Assembly: GCA_937915785.1 (NCBI GenBank)
Contig: CALGGY010000132.1
Coordinates: 1-15,690 of the forward strand
From: an uncultured Bacteroidales bacterium
GTDB lineage: Bacteria > Bacteroidota > Bacteroidia > Bacteroidales > P3
Length of the DNA stretch: 15,690 bases
Direction: 5' to 3'
Part shown: piece by piece, positions 5,313-12,657 of the stretch
Position numbering within the stretch: the first letter of the stretch is position 1
How the letters are laid out: each line of letters starts with the position of its first letter
Position numbers and translations under genes: made by a program
Notes under the pieces: model-generated
Seen by the model: only the letters and a program-made list of their open reading frames with translations
Told to the model about the DNA's origin: nothing
Databases searched by the model: none

Positions 5313-6713
5313 TCAAAGAGCATATGCTTCGCGGAACGATGGTATCTCTATGTTTTTGAAACCATTTTTATGCAGTGTTTCGCTAAAATTCAGCTGCGTT
5401 TGTTCCTCGCCGTGAACAAGGAAAATCTTTTTCAGTTTTTTCTTGTCCTGACAGCTTATGTAACGCATCATCTCCTCGTAGTCGGCGTGTGCGGAATAGG
5501 AGTCGATGCGGCGCAGGTCGGCGCGCACGGTATATTCGTGGCCGAAGATGGACACGTGCTCGTCGCCGCGCATTATGCGTGCCCCAAGGGTTGTTGGCGA
5601 GCAGTAGCCTACGCAGAGTATGGTGGTTTTGGGGTTTTCTATGTTGTTGGCCAGATGGTGTTTAACACGTCCGGCCTCCATCATGCCCGAAGCGGAGATG
5701 ATGACGCAGGTTTTGTTGCGCACATTAAGTGCCTTCGAGGCCTCCACCGACTGTATGTACTGCAGTTTGTCGAAACCGAAGGGGTCTGGGTCGGATTTCA
5801 TGCGTTCTTTTATTGTGTCGTTGAAACAGTCGGAGTGGATACGCATTATGTTGGTGGCCGAAACACTGAGCGGGCTGTCCACAAACACGTCGATGTCGGG
5901 CAGCAGTTTCTTGTTTTTCAAGCGGTTGAGGGCGTAGATTATTTCCTGTGCCCTGCCTATGGCGAAAGATGGGATGATGAGCTTGCCACGTTTTTTGGTG
6001 CAGGTGTCCAAAACGGCCTGCAGCAGGTCTTGCTCTGCGTTGTCAAAACCCTTGTGCTTGCGGTCGCCGTAGGTGGATTCCATTATCAGGTAGTCCACTT
6101 GTGGGAACGGTTCGGGGTCGCGCAGTATCTGGGTGTCGTACCTGCCGATGTCGCCTGTGAAGCAGATACGGATTTTTTTGCGTCCCTCTTTCACTTCGAG
6201 CATAATTGCGGAGCTGCCGAGTATGTGTCCGGTGTCGAAAAATTCCACCGTTACCTCGCCTTCGATATTGAATTTTTTGTGGTAGGGCACACTGATGAAA
6301 CACTGCATGCAGGCCTGTGCGTCGGCAAGGGTGTAGATAGGTTCGACCTCCTCTTTGCCCTGAGCGCGCATTTTTTTGTTGAAAGTGTGGGTATCGGCCT
6401 CCTGAATGCGTCCGGCGTCGGCAAGCAGTATGGAACACAGGTCGCGGGTGGCGGGAGTGCAAAGCACCGTGCCGTTGAACCCCATCCTATATATATAAGG
6501 TATAAGTCCCGAGTGGTCGATATGCGCATGCGAAAGTATCAGATAATCAATTTCTTGCGGATTAAATCCGAGGTTACGGTTCATACTGTCGGTTTCGAGG
6601 CCCTTGCCTTGGTACATACCGCAGTCGAGCAATATCCTAAGTCCGTTTTTGGTGGTTATCAGGTGTTTGCTGCCGGTAACTTCTTTGGCGGCACCCATAA
6701 ATTTTATCTCCAT
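5313..6713 (-). CDS. Beta-CASP metallo-beta-lactamase (RNA-processing exonuclease type)
   Basis: This 466-residue cytoplasmic metallohydrolase is related to the archaeal/eukaryotic CPSF73 and Ysh1 group and to RNase J. The zinc ligands are all visible: HAHIDH at 62-67, H163 in FDTGHILGSS, D188 in FTGDIGR and H435 in FLVHGE, with the beta-CASP motif histidine H409 in SAHADYEEM. The beta-CASP insert lies at about 205-390 (ESTYGDRKH, PSFAIGRAQE, ISASGMMEAGRVKHHL). The family cleaves RNA endo- or exonucleolytically using two zinc ions. Compared with RNase J, the C-terminal domain is absent and the length fits the compact bacterial YSH1-like class. It is 74 nt downstream of the CHR transporter pair and may or may not be co-transcribed. 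No convincing promoter or terminator was found next to it. Confidence 0.93.
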   Translation of the reverse strand: MEIKFMGAAKEVTGSKHLITTKNGLRILLDCGMYQGKGLETDSMNRNLGFNPQEIDYLILSHAHIDHSGLIPYIYRMGFNGTVLCTPATRDLCSILLADAGRIQEADTHTFNKKMRAQGKEEVEPIYTLADAQACMQCFISVPYHKKFNIEGEVTVEFFDTGHILGSSAIMLEVKEGRKKIRICFTGDIGRYDTQILRDPEPFPQVDYLIMESTYGDRKHKGFDNAEQDLLQAVLDTCTKKRGKLIIPSFAIGRAQEIIYALNRLKNKKLLPDIDVFVDSPLSVSATNIMRIHSDCFNDTIKERMKSDPDPFGFDKLQYIQSVEASKALNVRNKTCVIISASGMMEAGRVKHHLANNIENPKTTILCVGYCSPTTLGARIMRGDEHVSIFGHEYTVRADLRRIDSYSAHADYEEMMRYISCQDKKKLKKIFLVHGEEQTQLNFSETLHKNGFKNIEIPSFREAYAL

Positions 6714-6787
6714 AAGGTAGTTTGTTTTTGTGTCTTTCTAAAACGTATGCAATGTTTTTTTATTTTGTACGGTACAGATATTTTTTT

Positions 6788-7366
6788 TTAGAAATAATAC
6801 ACCAAAAAACCTACTGCCCCGCTTGCAATTAAAAGCAGTATTGGACTTTTCTTGTACCTGAACGATGCCACGAAAACGCCTGCGAAAAGCAGCACGCTCA
6901 CCACCACCTGCTTGTGCGACTGCTGCCACGAACCAAAATTTTCGGGCGAGGACAACGACAATGCCGCCGCTGCGATGAGTCCCACCACTGCAAGTCGCAA
7001 CACCCTGAAAACAGTTTCTACCACGGGATTGTTGCGATGTTTTGCCAGATAGCGGCACAGCAGCAACATGGCTATGAACGGCAGCAGTATTACGGCAAAC
7101 GACGCCACCAACGAGCCCACAACGCCCATCAGATGGGTGCCGCCACTGTTAAGCACCACTGTGTAGCCGGTATAAGTGGCAGTGTTTATCCCCACTGGAC
7201 CAGGAGTCATCTGGCTAACGGCAAGCAGGTCGGTGAATTCCTCGGCAGTGAGCCAATGGTTTTTGCCAACCACCTCGCTCTGTATCAGAGCCACCATGGA
7301 GTAGCCGCCCCCAAAAGTAAATATCCCTATCTTACAGAAAATCAGAAACAAACGCAGTATTATCAC
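6788..7366 (-). CDS. chrA: CHR-family transporter, second half-size subunit
   Basis: This 192-residue integral membrane protein begins FCKIGIFTFGGGYSMVALIQSEVV and carries EEFTDLLAVSQMTPGPVGINTATYTGY, the two signatures of the CHR (chromate ion transporter) family. About five or six hydrophobic segments follow, with an alanine- and leucine-rich C-terminus. Half-size CHR proteins occur as pairs that together correspond to one full-length ChrA. This is the downstream member. Its ATG overlaps the upstream gene's stop by 4 bp (ATGA), indicating translational coupling and fixed stoichiometry. Chromate export is proven for some long ChrA proteins. The substrate of Bacteroidales pairs is unproven, and sulfate-like oxyanions are possible. 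Confidence 0.93.
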   Translation of the reverse strand: MIILRLFLIFCKIGIFTFGGGYSMVALIQSEVVGKNHWLTAEEFTDLLAVSQMTPGPVGINTATYTGYTVVLNSGGTHLMGVVGSLVASFAVILLPFIAMLLLCRYLAKHRNNPVVETVFRVLRLAVVGLIAAAALSLSSPENFGSWQQSHKQVVVSVLLFAGVFVASFRYKKSPILLLIASGAVGFLVYYF

Positions 7367-7917
7367 CTCGCACTACCCTCCTTCCAGATTTTTATACGAG
7401 AATAAACAAAACCAGCGATGGCGGCTACAAGTATCACTATCACCGGCGAAACACCCAGAAGCCAAATCAGCAATGCCGAAAATATTGGAATCCAAACGTT
7501 TTGCCACGATATGCGTGCTGTTTTCGCCATTTTGAAAACTGGTGCGGCTATCAGTGCCACCACTGCGGGACGCAGTCCTTTAAATATCGCCTCAACCACC
7601 TGATTTTCACGAAATTGCCGAAAAAACATTGCCAATAGCAAAATAATAGCCACCGGCACGATGATGTTGCCTACAACCGCCACCACGGAGCCTTTCACCC
7701 CTTTGAGTTTGTAACCGATATTGGTGGCCATATTTACGGCGAACACACCGGGCATGGCTTGCGAAACGGACAAAATGTCCATAAACTCCTCACGGTCAAG
7801 CCAATGGCGTTTGTCAACGATTATGTCTTCCATCAGCGGAATCATGGCATATCCGCCGCCAATGGTGAAAGTGCCAATTTTGAAAAAGGAATAGAACAAA
7901 TCTCTGTATCGTGCCAT
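7363..7917 (-). CDS. chrA: CHR-family transporter, first half-size subunit
   Basis: This 184-residue inner-membrane protein opens with FFKIGTFTIGGGYAMIPLMEDIIVDKRHW, then EEFMDILSVSQAMPGVFAVNMATNIGY, the hallmark CHR-family motifs (GGGY and SQ-x-x-PG). Several membrane helices follow, and a short positively charged tail ends the protein (RIKIWKEGSAR). It is homologous to its downstream neighbour and of similar size, so the two are the paralogous halves of a short-chain CHR pair. It lies 18 nt after the hydrolase gene with no terminator between, suggesting co-transcription with the secreted hydrolase and propeller genes. The transported ion is not known from the sequence. Confidence 0.93.
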   Translation of the reverse strand: MARYRDLFYSFFKIGTFTIGGGYAMIPLMEDIIVDKRHWLDREEFMDILSVSQAMPGVFAVNMATNIGYKLKGVKGSVVAVVGNIIVPVAIILLLAMFFRQFRENQVVEAIFKGLRPAVVALIAAPVFKMAKTARISWQNVWIPIFSALLIWLLGVSPVIVILVAAIAGFVYSRIKIWKEGSAR

Positions 7918-7935
7918 AGTGCAAATGTTGTGAAG

Positions 7936-9003
7936 TTATTTCACGCGGATACGTCGTCCGACCCTGAGCGTGGTGTTTTGGCCGAGTCCGTTCAGCTGGC
8001 AGAGTTTTTTCACCGTGGTGTGGTGGCGCCGTGCAATGCTGCCAAGGTTGTCGCCTTTTTTTATGATATAATATTTCGACGAACCATGGGTTGTGGTATT
8101 TTTTGATGTGGCATGATAATCGTTGTCCACAGCGGTATCCGCCTCCATAGTGCGGTATGCCATCATCCGTTCGGGCGGTTCCGAATGCACATTCACCCTG
8201 TTTTCGGACCTGATGGAACGGTAAACGCTGCGGTTCATGTTGCTGGGTGTTAGCCTGAAGTTGCGGTTCACCGGTCTTCCGTTGTCGGCAAGGCTGTGTG
8301 AGAAAAGCCACTGGTAGGTTTCGTGCATATAAAAAGCGTACACCAGCTGTCCGTGGTTCATCCCATTCAGGCGTGTCCAGATAAGGCGGTTGGCGGTGTC
8401 GCGGCACGATGTGATGGCGTCAACCACCCGCTGCGACTGCGAAATGCCCACTGCCCTGTCGGCGGTGCCGTGCAATATCCACAGCGGCACATCGTTGAGC
8501 GGACACAGGTTGCGGTTGTTGCCTCCGCCACACAAAGCCATGGCAGCGGCAATTTTTGACGGATACGACGCCGTGAAATCAATGGTTCCGTAACCGCCCA
8601 AGCTCATGCCAAGCACGTAAATGCGGTTGGTATCTACGGCAAAGTGCCGCTCCACCCATTCCACAACTTTCCATACTTTGTCGGGTTTCCACGCCCCGCC
8701 ACTGTTTTGCGGTGCCAAAACCAAGGCATCAATATCCATGCCCATTTCGATGGCGTTGAGGGGGCCGTAGCGGCGAACCCTGTCCAAATTGCTGCCGCAC
8801 AGGCTGCTGCCATGCAGAAACACAACCAATGGCTTGTCGACGGTGTCGGCACTGTTGGTTGGGGTGTAAACCCAGAAATTGTATCCGCCATCGACAAATT
8901 TGCGGAAAGGATACATGTGCTGCGACTGGGCACCTAAAGCAACAATCACAAAAGCAACCATCAACAAATATCTTATATTTTTCATCTTTACAACATTTTT
9001 CAT
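7936..9003 (-). CDS. Secreted alpha/beta hydrolase with C-terminal LysM domain
   Basis: From the ATG at 9001-9003 the protein has 355 residues. An in-frame ATG 36 nt upstream would overlap the propeller gene and place 12 polar residues before the signal peptide; another ATG at 8983-8985 is also possible. A signal peptide (MKNIRYLLMVAFVIVALGAQSQ) is followed by an alpha/beta hydrolase domain like the poly-hydroxybutyrate depolymerase/feruloyl esterase group. It has LVVFLHGS (oxyanion region), the nucleophile S134 in GMSLGGYG, D182 in HGTADRAV and H217 in GMNHGQL, so the triad is complete. After a Ser/Thr/Asn-rich linker, residues 311-355 form one LysM domain (YYIIKKGDNLGSIARRHH...LNGL...LRVGRRIRV), a peptidoglycan or chitin-oligomer binding module. 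The enzyme is probably an exported esterase or peptidase held at the cell wall. Its substrate is unknown. Confidence 0.87.
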   Translation of the reverse strand: MKNVVKMKNIRYLLMVAFVIVALGAQSQHMYPFRKFVDGGYNFWVYTPTNSADTVDKPLVVFLHGSSLCGSNLDRVRRYGPLNAIEMGMDIDALVLAPQNSGGAWKPDKVWKVVEWVERHFAVDTNRIYVLGMSLGGYGTIDFTASYPSKIAAAMALCGGGNNRNLCPLNDVPLWILHGTADRAVGISQSQRVVDAITSCRDTANRLIWTRLNGMNHGQLVYAFYMHETYQWLFSHSLADNGRPVNRNFRLTPSNMNRSVYRSIRSENRVNVHSEPPERMMAYRTMEADTAVDNDYHATSKNTTTHGSSKYYIIKKGDNLGSIARRHHTTVKKLCQLNGLGQNTTLRVGRRIRVK

Positions 9004-9013
9004 AAAAAAAATC

Positions 9014-10678
9014 TCACCACTCATACTTGGAGTTGGCATCTACAAAAGGATTTTGTTTCACTGTAAGCTTCATTATCTTGCGTCCGCGCGAACCTATCAC
9101 TATGCTGTTTCCAACCACAATGGGCGAGGCCTCGAAATTGTCGCCAAACTTTTTACAAAAAAGGATTCCGCCGGTATATCCGTCGATAAGGTATATACGC
9201 CCTTGTGTATCGGCAGTAACCACGTACATCTCCCCCTTTTCGTTTAGCATGCCTATTGGCGACGACCATGCGTACCATTTCAGCGGGGTGCGGTAAACCA
9301 CCTGTCCGTCGGAGCGTCGCACAGCCACAAAATCGCCTTTCATGCCAGGCGTGTCGTTAGTTACCAAATTAAAGAAAATCAAATCCTTGCAATTGCCCAC
9401 ACCGGGCAGTGGCGACGAGTATATGCCGCCGTCGAAGTGCTTTTCGCCGATATTCACCTTGTGGCAAGGGAATGTTTGCTGCCACACCCGTCGTCCCGAC
9501 AGTGCATCAAGTTTCACAAAATAGCAAAGTCCGTTGGCTCCCTGCTGATCCACCTCGCAGCCGGAGTACAGGTACAGCGAGTCCCCCTCCTGCTGCAGCA
9601 GCAGCGATGCGTCGGTATCATCGTAGTTGTAGTAATGCCACACGGGTTTCATGGTGTTGAGGTTTACGCATACTATGTTGCCGAAATTGTCGGCAATGTA
9701 TCCGTAGTTGCAACACACAGCCATTGAGGCCTCCATGCCGGCCGACTCGAATTTGAAATTGCGGTAGCGCATGGTATATTGCATGGTGGAGTGCAGCACC
9801 AAGCTATCACCCGAAATGCGGTATTTGTACAGTGTGCCGTTTTCGCCGGGACGGAAAAGGAATTGCCCCACCCTTATCGGCGACGAGTCGTAGGCACCCC
9901 AGTTGCGCCATGCCTTGCTGTCCTGACGCTCGAAATGCGTTATCTTGTGCTTGAAAAGGTTCACCACCATGGCACCGAAAGGCTTTTGGCAAGGAATGCC
10001 CTGCCCGATGTATATGTTTCCGTTGAAAAGCGGGTCCAGCGACGGGGTACCTTTTATCGGATTGCCGATGTTTATGGAGTGCCTCGAGCTGTCGCCCGTT
10101 TCGAAATTGATGAAATAAAGGCGCGAGCACAACGACGCCACTATCACTTCGCGAGGTGCGAAATGTTTTTTTATCACCTTGGTCGTTTTTGCGAAATGGC
10201 GATAGAGCGAGTCGGGCCAATGCACAAAGAGTGGCTGCCCTGTCCAGCCGTTGCCGCCACCCCAAACGCCATAGCTCGATGGTCGCGAGTCGTAGCCGGT
10301 GGTGAAAGTCCAGTCGAGAATCACCGTGTCCGGATATCCCGACACACGGCCCACAAAGGGCGCCGAGCGGAAGGCATCGCCACGGAAAGTGAGTATGTTC
10401 TCCGCAGAGGTGTACATGGTGGTCAGATTGTCCAAAATGCCAGAATGTGCTGTGTCGAAGACAGTTACGCGACTGTATATGTTCAACACGGAATAATACA
10501 TGGTGTCTGGGAATGGCCGCAACGTGGTGCCGGGCATAGCCGACGGGCTCGTGGCCTCTGCAGGCACCCCGCATACCGAGTCGCAAACCACAGTGGCCAC
10601 CACATGCCTGCCTTGCCCAAACAGCAGCAGAGGCAAAACAAGCTGCACAGCCAATAGTATATGTTTGTACCGTATCAA
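9014..10678 (-). CDS. Exported PQQ-like beta-propeller protein
   Basis: This 554-residue protein has an N-terminal signal peptide (MIRYKHILLAVQLVLPLLLFGQ). Repeated blade-like strands follow: GVWGGGNGWTGQPLFV, IVASLCSRLYFINFETGD, GNIVCVNLNTMKPVWHYYN, YFVKLDALSGRRVWQQTF, FVAVRRSDGQVVYRTPLKW, RIYLIDGYTGGILFCKKFGDNFEASPIVVGNSIVIGSRG. Pairs of 'aromatic or hydrophobic, L/V-x-x-x-x-G, W/F' strands spaced along the chain are typical of PQQ-dependent dehydrogenase-like and BamB-like propellers. No catalytic or PQQ-binding residues can be assigned, so a scaffold or binding role is more likely than an enzyme. The only start that keeps the signal peptide is TTG at 10676-10678; upstream in frame there is no ATG before a stop codon. 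An AAGGA-like stretch lies before it. The hydrolase gene follows 10 nt after its stop codon (TGA, 9014-9016). Confidence 0.82.
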   Translation of the reverse strand: MIRYKHILLAVQLVLPLLLFGQGRHVVATVVCDSVCGVPAEATSPSAMPGTTLRPFPDTMYYSVLNIYSRVTVFDTAHSGILDNLTTMYTSAENILTFRGDAFRSAPFVGRVSGYPDTVILDWTFTTGYDSRPSSYGVWGGGNGWTGQPLFVHWPDSLYRHFAKTTKVIKKHFAPREVIVASLCSRLYFINFETGDSSRHSINIGNPIKGTPSLDPLFNGNIYIGQGIPCQKPFGAMVVNLFKHKITHFERQDSKAWRNWGAYDSSPIRVGQFLFRPGENGTLYKYRISGDSLVLHSTMQYTMRYRNFKFESAGMEASMAVCCNYGYIADNFGNIVCVNLNTMKPVWHYYNYDDTDASLLLQQEGDSLYLYSGCEVDQQGANGLCYFVKLDALSGRRVWQQTFPCHKVNIGEKHFDGGIYSSPLPGVGNCKDLIFFNLVTNDTPGMKGDFVAVRRSDGQVVYRTPLKWYAWSSPIGMLNEKGEMYVVTADTQGRIYLIDGYTGGILFCKKFGDNFEASPIVVGNSIVIGSRGRKIMKLTVKQNPFVDANSKYEW

Positions 10679-10710
10679 ATCAGTATATTCCTTTTTTTTG
10701 GTAAGAAACC

Positions 10711-10726
10711 TTTTTTACGTAAAAAA
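10711..10726. promoter_or_regulatory. 16-bp perfect palindrome upstream of the propeller gene
   Basis: TTTTTTACGTAAAAAA is a perfect palindrome within the 172-nt gap (10679-10850), 33 nt upstream of the TTG start. A weak -7-like box TAACTTTT lies beyond it on the minus strand (10739-10732) without a matching -33 element. The remainder of the gap shows a 6-bp hairpin at 10782-10806 (TCGATG/CATCGA) without a T-tract, and no gene. The palindrome could be an operator, but its AT-rich make-up reduces the weight. Confidence 0.35.
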
Positions 10727-10850
10727 CTGGAAAAAGTTATATACTTCCGTCGGCCACAGTCCTCTGAAGATAATCCTCCGTTCGATGTCAAAGGTGGGGT
10801 CATCGACGTTTGGAAATTCAGAACAGTCAGCGACTTACCGACTCTTCCGT

Positions 10851-11582
10851 TCAGTACTCTTCGGCATCGGGAACTGGCGTGAGCTCATGCGTGTGGTATT
10901 GGCTGACGGGCCGAAACAATGCGTTAACACTGTCGTGCACTGCGTTTTGACGGGCTATATCCTCGTGGCGTTGCCTCTCCGTGGCCGAAAGCGGTTGCGG
11001 ACGGTTTATTTTCGATGGCTGACGTTTTGCCGGCGAATACACATCCACAGTGCCACCTGCAACGGCACCGCCATACTCCGTGGTGTTGTCCGAAAGATTT
11101 TTCTGGCCGCCAGCGGGAGCTTTGTCGAGAATGCGGCGCGCGCCAACGTAACGGTCTTTGTAGTATGGCTCGGCGGAGGAACTGATGCATATTCCGCTGG
11201 AGGTTGACGAATGTATGAATTTAAAAGTACCCTTTGCATTGTCAGCTTCGGTAACTATGCCCACATGACCAATATTTTTTGAGTGTCGGCGTCCACCGAA
11301 AAATACCAGGTCGCCGGGCTGCAACTCGCTGCTACTCACACTGCGGCCATGGTGCCACTGACCGGGGGCCGAGCCGGAAAGGTCGTAGCCGAACTGGCTG
11401 TACACATAACGTGTGAAACCGGAGCAGTCGAAACCCTTAGGGGTGCGTCCAGCGGAACGGTAGGGAGTGCCTATATATTTGCGGGCCTCGCTGATAACGG
11501 CGTCGGCAGTGGTCTGAGCAAAAGCCGAAGTTGCCATTGCAAACACCATCATTATCGTCAACAATCTTAATACTTTTTTCAC
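10851..11582 (-). CDS. Secreted NlpC/P60 (C40) cysteine peptidase
   Basis: This 243-residue protein has a signal peptide (MKKVLRLLTIMMVFAMATSAFAQ, cleavage about 22/23). An NlpC/P60 domain spans about 25-152. The catalytic cysteine is C53 in GFDCSGFTRYVY, the histidine is H106 in NIGHVGIV, and the third polar residue is H124 in FKFIHSSTSSG, so the enzyme should be active. The family hydrolyses the gamma-D-glutamyl-diaminopimelate bond or related peptide bonds in peptidoglycan. Residues about 155-243 form a polar, low-complexity, probably disordered tail (KRQPSKINRPQPLSATERQRHEDIARQ) with no recognised domain. It is the last gene of the four-gene operon, 3 nt after the pseudouridine synthase gene. 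I see no clear terminator after it. Confidence 0.93.
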   Translation of the reverse strand: MKKVLRLLTIMMVFAMATSAFAQTTADAVISEARKYIGTPYRSAGRTPKGFDCSGFTRYVYSQFGYDLSGSAPGQWHHGRSVSSSELQPGDLVFFGGRRHSKNIGHVGIVTEADNAKGTFKFIHSSTSSGICISSSAEPYYKDRYVGARRILDKAPAGGQKNLSDNTTEYGGAVAGGTVDVYSPAKRQPSKINRPQPLSATERQRHEDIARQNAVHDSVNALFRPVSQYHTHELTPVPDAEEY

Positions 11583-11585
11583 TTT

Positions 11586-12647
11586 CTAATTCTCCTCAAT
11601 TATTTTTCCGCTTGCCACATATTTGCGCCATTTTTCCACCACCGAGGCAAAATCCTGTGGCAGAGGCGATTCGAAATGCATGTGCTTGTGGGTGGTAGGG
11701 TGTTCGAAACCAAGCACCACTGCGTGCAACGCCTGACGGGGCATAAGCTGGAAACAGTTGGTAATGAACTGTTTGTATTTGGAGAATGTTGTTCCTTTCA
11801 GTATCTGGTCGCCGCCGTAGGTGTCGTCGTTGAACAGCGGGTGGCCAATGTGGCGCATGTGGGCGCGTATCTGGTGCGTGCGTCCCGTCTCAAGCACGCA
11901 TTCCACAAGGGTTACGTAGCCGAAACGTTCCAGCACATGCCAGTGCGTTACGGCGTGTTTGCCCTCGCTGCCGTCGGGAAAAACGGTCATCACGCGGCGG
12001 TCTTTGGGCGAGCGGCCCAAATTGCCGTCGATGGTGCCGCTGTCGTCGGCAAAATCGCCCCAAACCAAAGCGTTGTACTTGCGTTCGATGGTGTGGTCGA
12101 AAAACTGTTTGGCAAGAACCGTCTGCGCCATCTCGTTTTTGGCAAGAATTATCAGTCCCGACGTGTTTTTGTCGATACGGTGTGCCAGATATGGGGTAAT
12201 GAGATTGCCTTCCTTGTCGGTTTTGCCTTGATAGTAGAAAGCAAGGGCGTTGAGCAGGGTGCCGTCAAAATTGCCGTAGCCGGGGTGCACCACAAGTCCG
12301 GGCTGTTTGTCCACCACCAGCACGTCGTCGTCCTCGTAAACAATGTTGATGGGTATGTCCTCGGGGGTAATCTCTATCTCGCGCGGCGGATTGGGCAGCA
12401 AAACGCTTATCACATCCAACGGTTTCACACGGTAGTTCTGTTTCACGGGTTTTCCACCAACAAGTATGCACTGGGCTTTGGCGGCATTCTGTATCTTGTT
12501 GCGCGAGGCGCCTTCGATGCGTGCCATCAGGAATTTGTCGATACGCAGCAGGGCCTGACCTTTGTCCACCACAATGCGATAATGTTCGTAAAGTTCATCG
12601 CCTTCGGTACGTTCTTCGACTGGTATGTCGGGAGTTTCGTCTGTCAT
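11586..12647 (-). CDS. RluA-family 23S rRNA/tRNA pseudouridine synthase
   Basis: This 353-residue protein has an S4 RNA-binding domain at about 34-90 (LRIDKFLMARIEGASRNKIQNAAK) and a RluA-type catalytic domain at about 100-330. The catalytic aspartate is D159 in AHRIDKNTSGLIILAKN, the family motif (HR-L/I-D-x-x-TSG). ETGRTHQIRAHMRHIGHP at about 265-282 is motif III. It isomerises uridine to pseudouridine in structured RNA. The S4 domain with RluA fold fits RluD-like enzymes, which modify helix 69 of 23S rRNA, but the target cannot be read from the sequence alone. Neighbouring PASTA and RluA genes are common in Bacteroidota. Here a T9SS cargo gene lies between them, 10 nt upstream, and NlpC/P60 follows 3 nt downstream. 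Confidence 0.95.
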   Translation of the reverse strand: MTDETPDIPVEERTEGDELYEHYRIVVDKGQALLRIDKFLMARIEGASRNKIQNAAKAQCILVGGKPVKQNYRVKPLDVISVLLPNPPREIEITPEDIPINIVYEDDDVLVVDKQPGLVVHPGYGNFDGTLLNALAFYYQGKTDKEGNLITPYLAHRIDKNTSGLIILAKNEMAQTVLAKQFFDHTIERKYNALVWGDFADDSGTIDGNLGRSPKDRRVMTVFPDGSEGKHAVTHWHVLERFGYVTLVECVLETGRTHQIRAHMRHIGHPLFNDDTYGGDQILKGTTFSKYKQFITNCFQLMPRQALHAVVLGFEHPTTHKHMHFESPLPQDFASVVEKWRKYVASGKIIEEN

Positions 12648-12657
12648 CGGATTATCG

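Noticed and set aside
5262..6791. 509-residue plus-strand ORF over the beta-CASP gene
   Set aside because: The minus strand carries all zinc-ligand motifs in order, whereas the plus reading has no known motifs and starts in an intergenic dyad.
9004..9039. Upstream ATG extension of the LysM hydrolase
   Set aside because: It would overlap the propeller gene and place 12 polar residues before the signal peptide. The starts at 9003 and 8985 fit better, and I chose 9003.
10500..11207. Plus-strand ORF bridging the propeller and NlpC/P60 genes
   Set aside because: It overlaps two well-supported minus-strand genes and their gap. It has no motif, and the gap itself gives no consistent coding signal.
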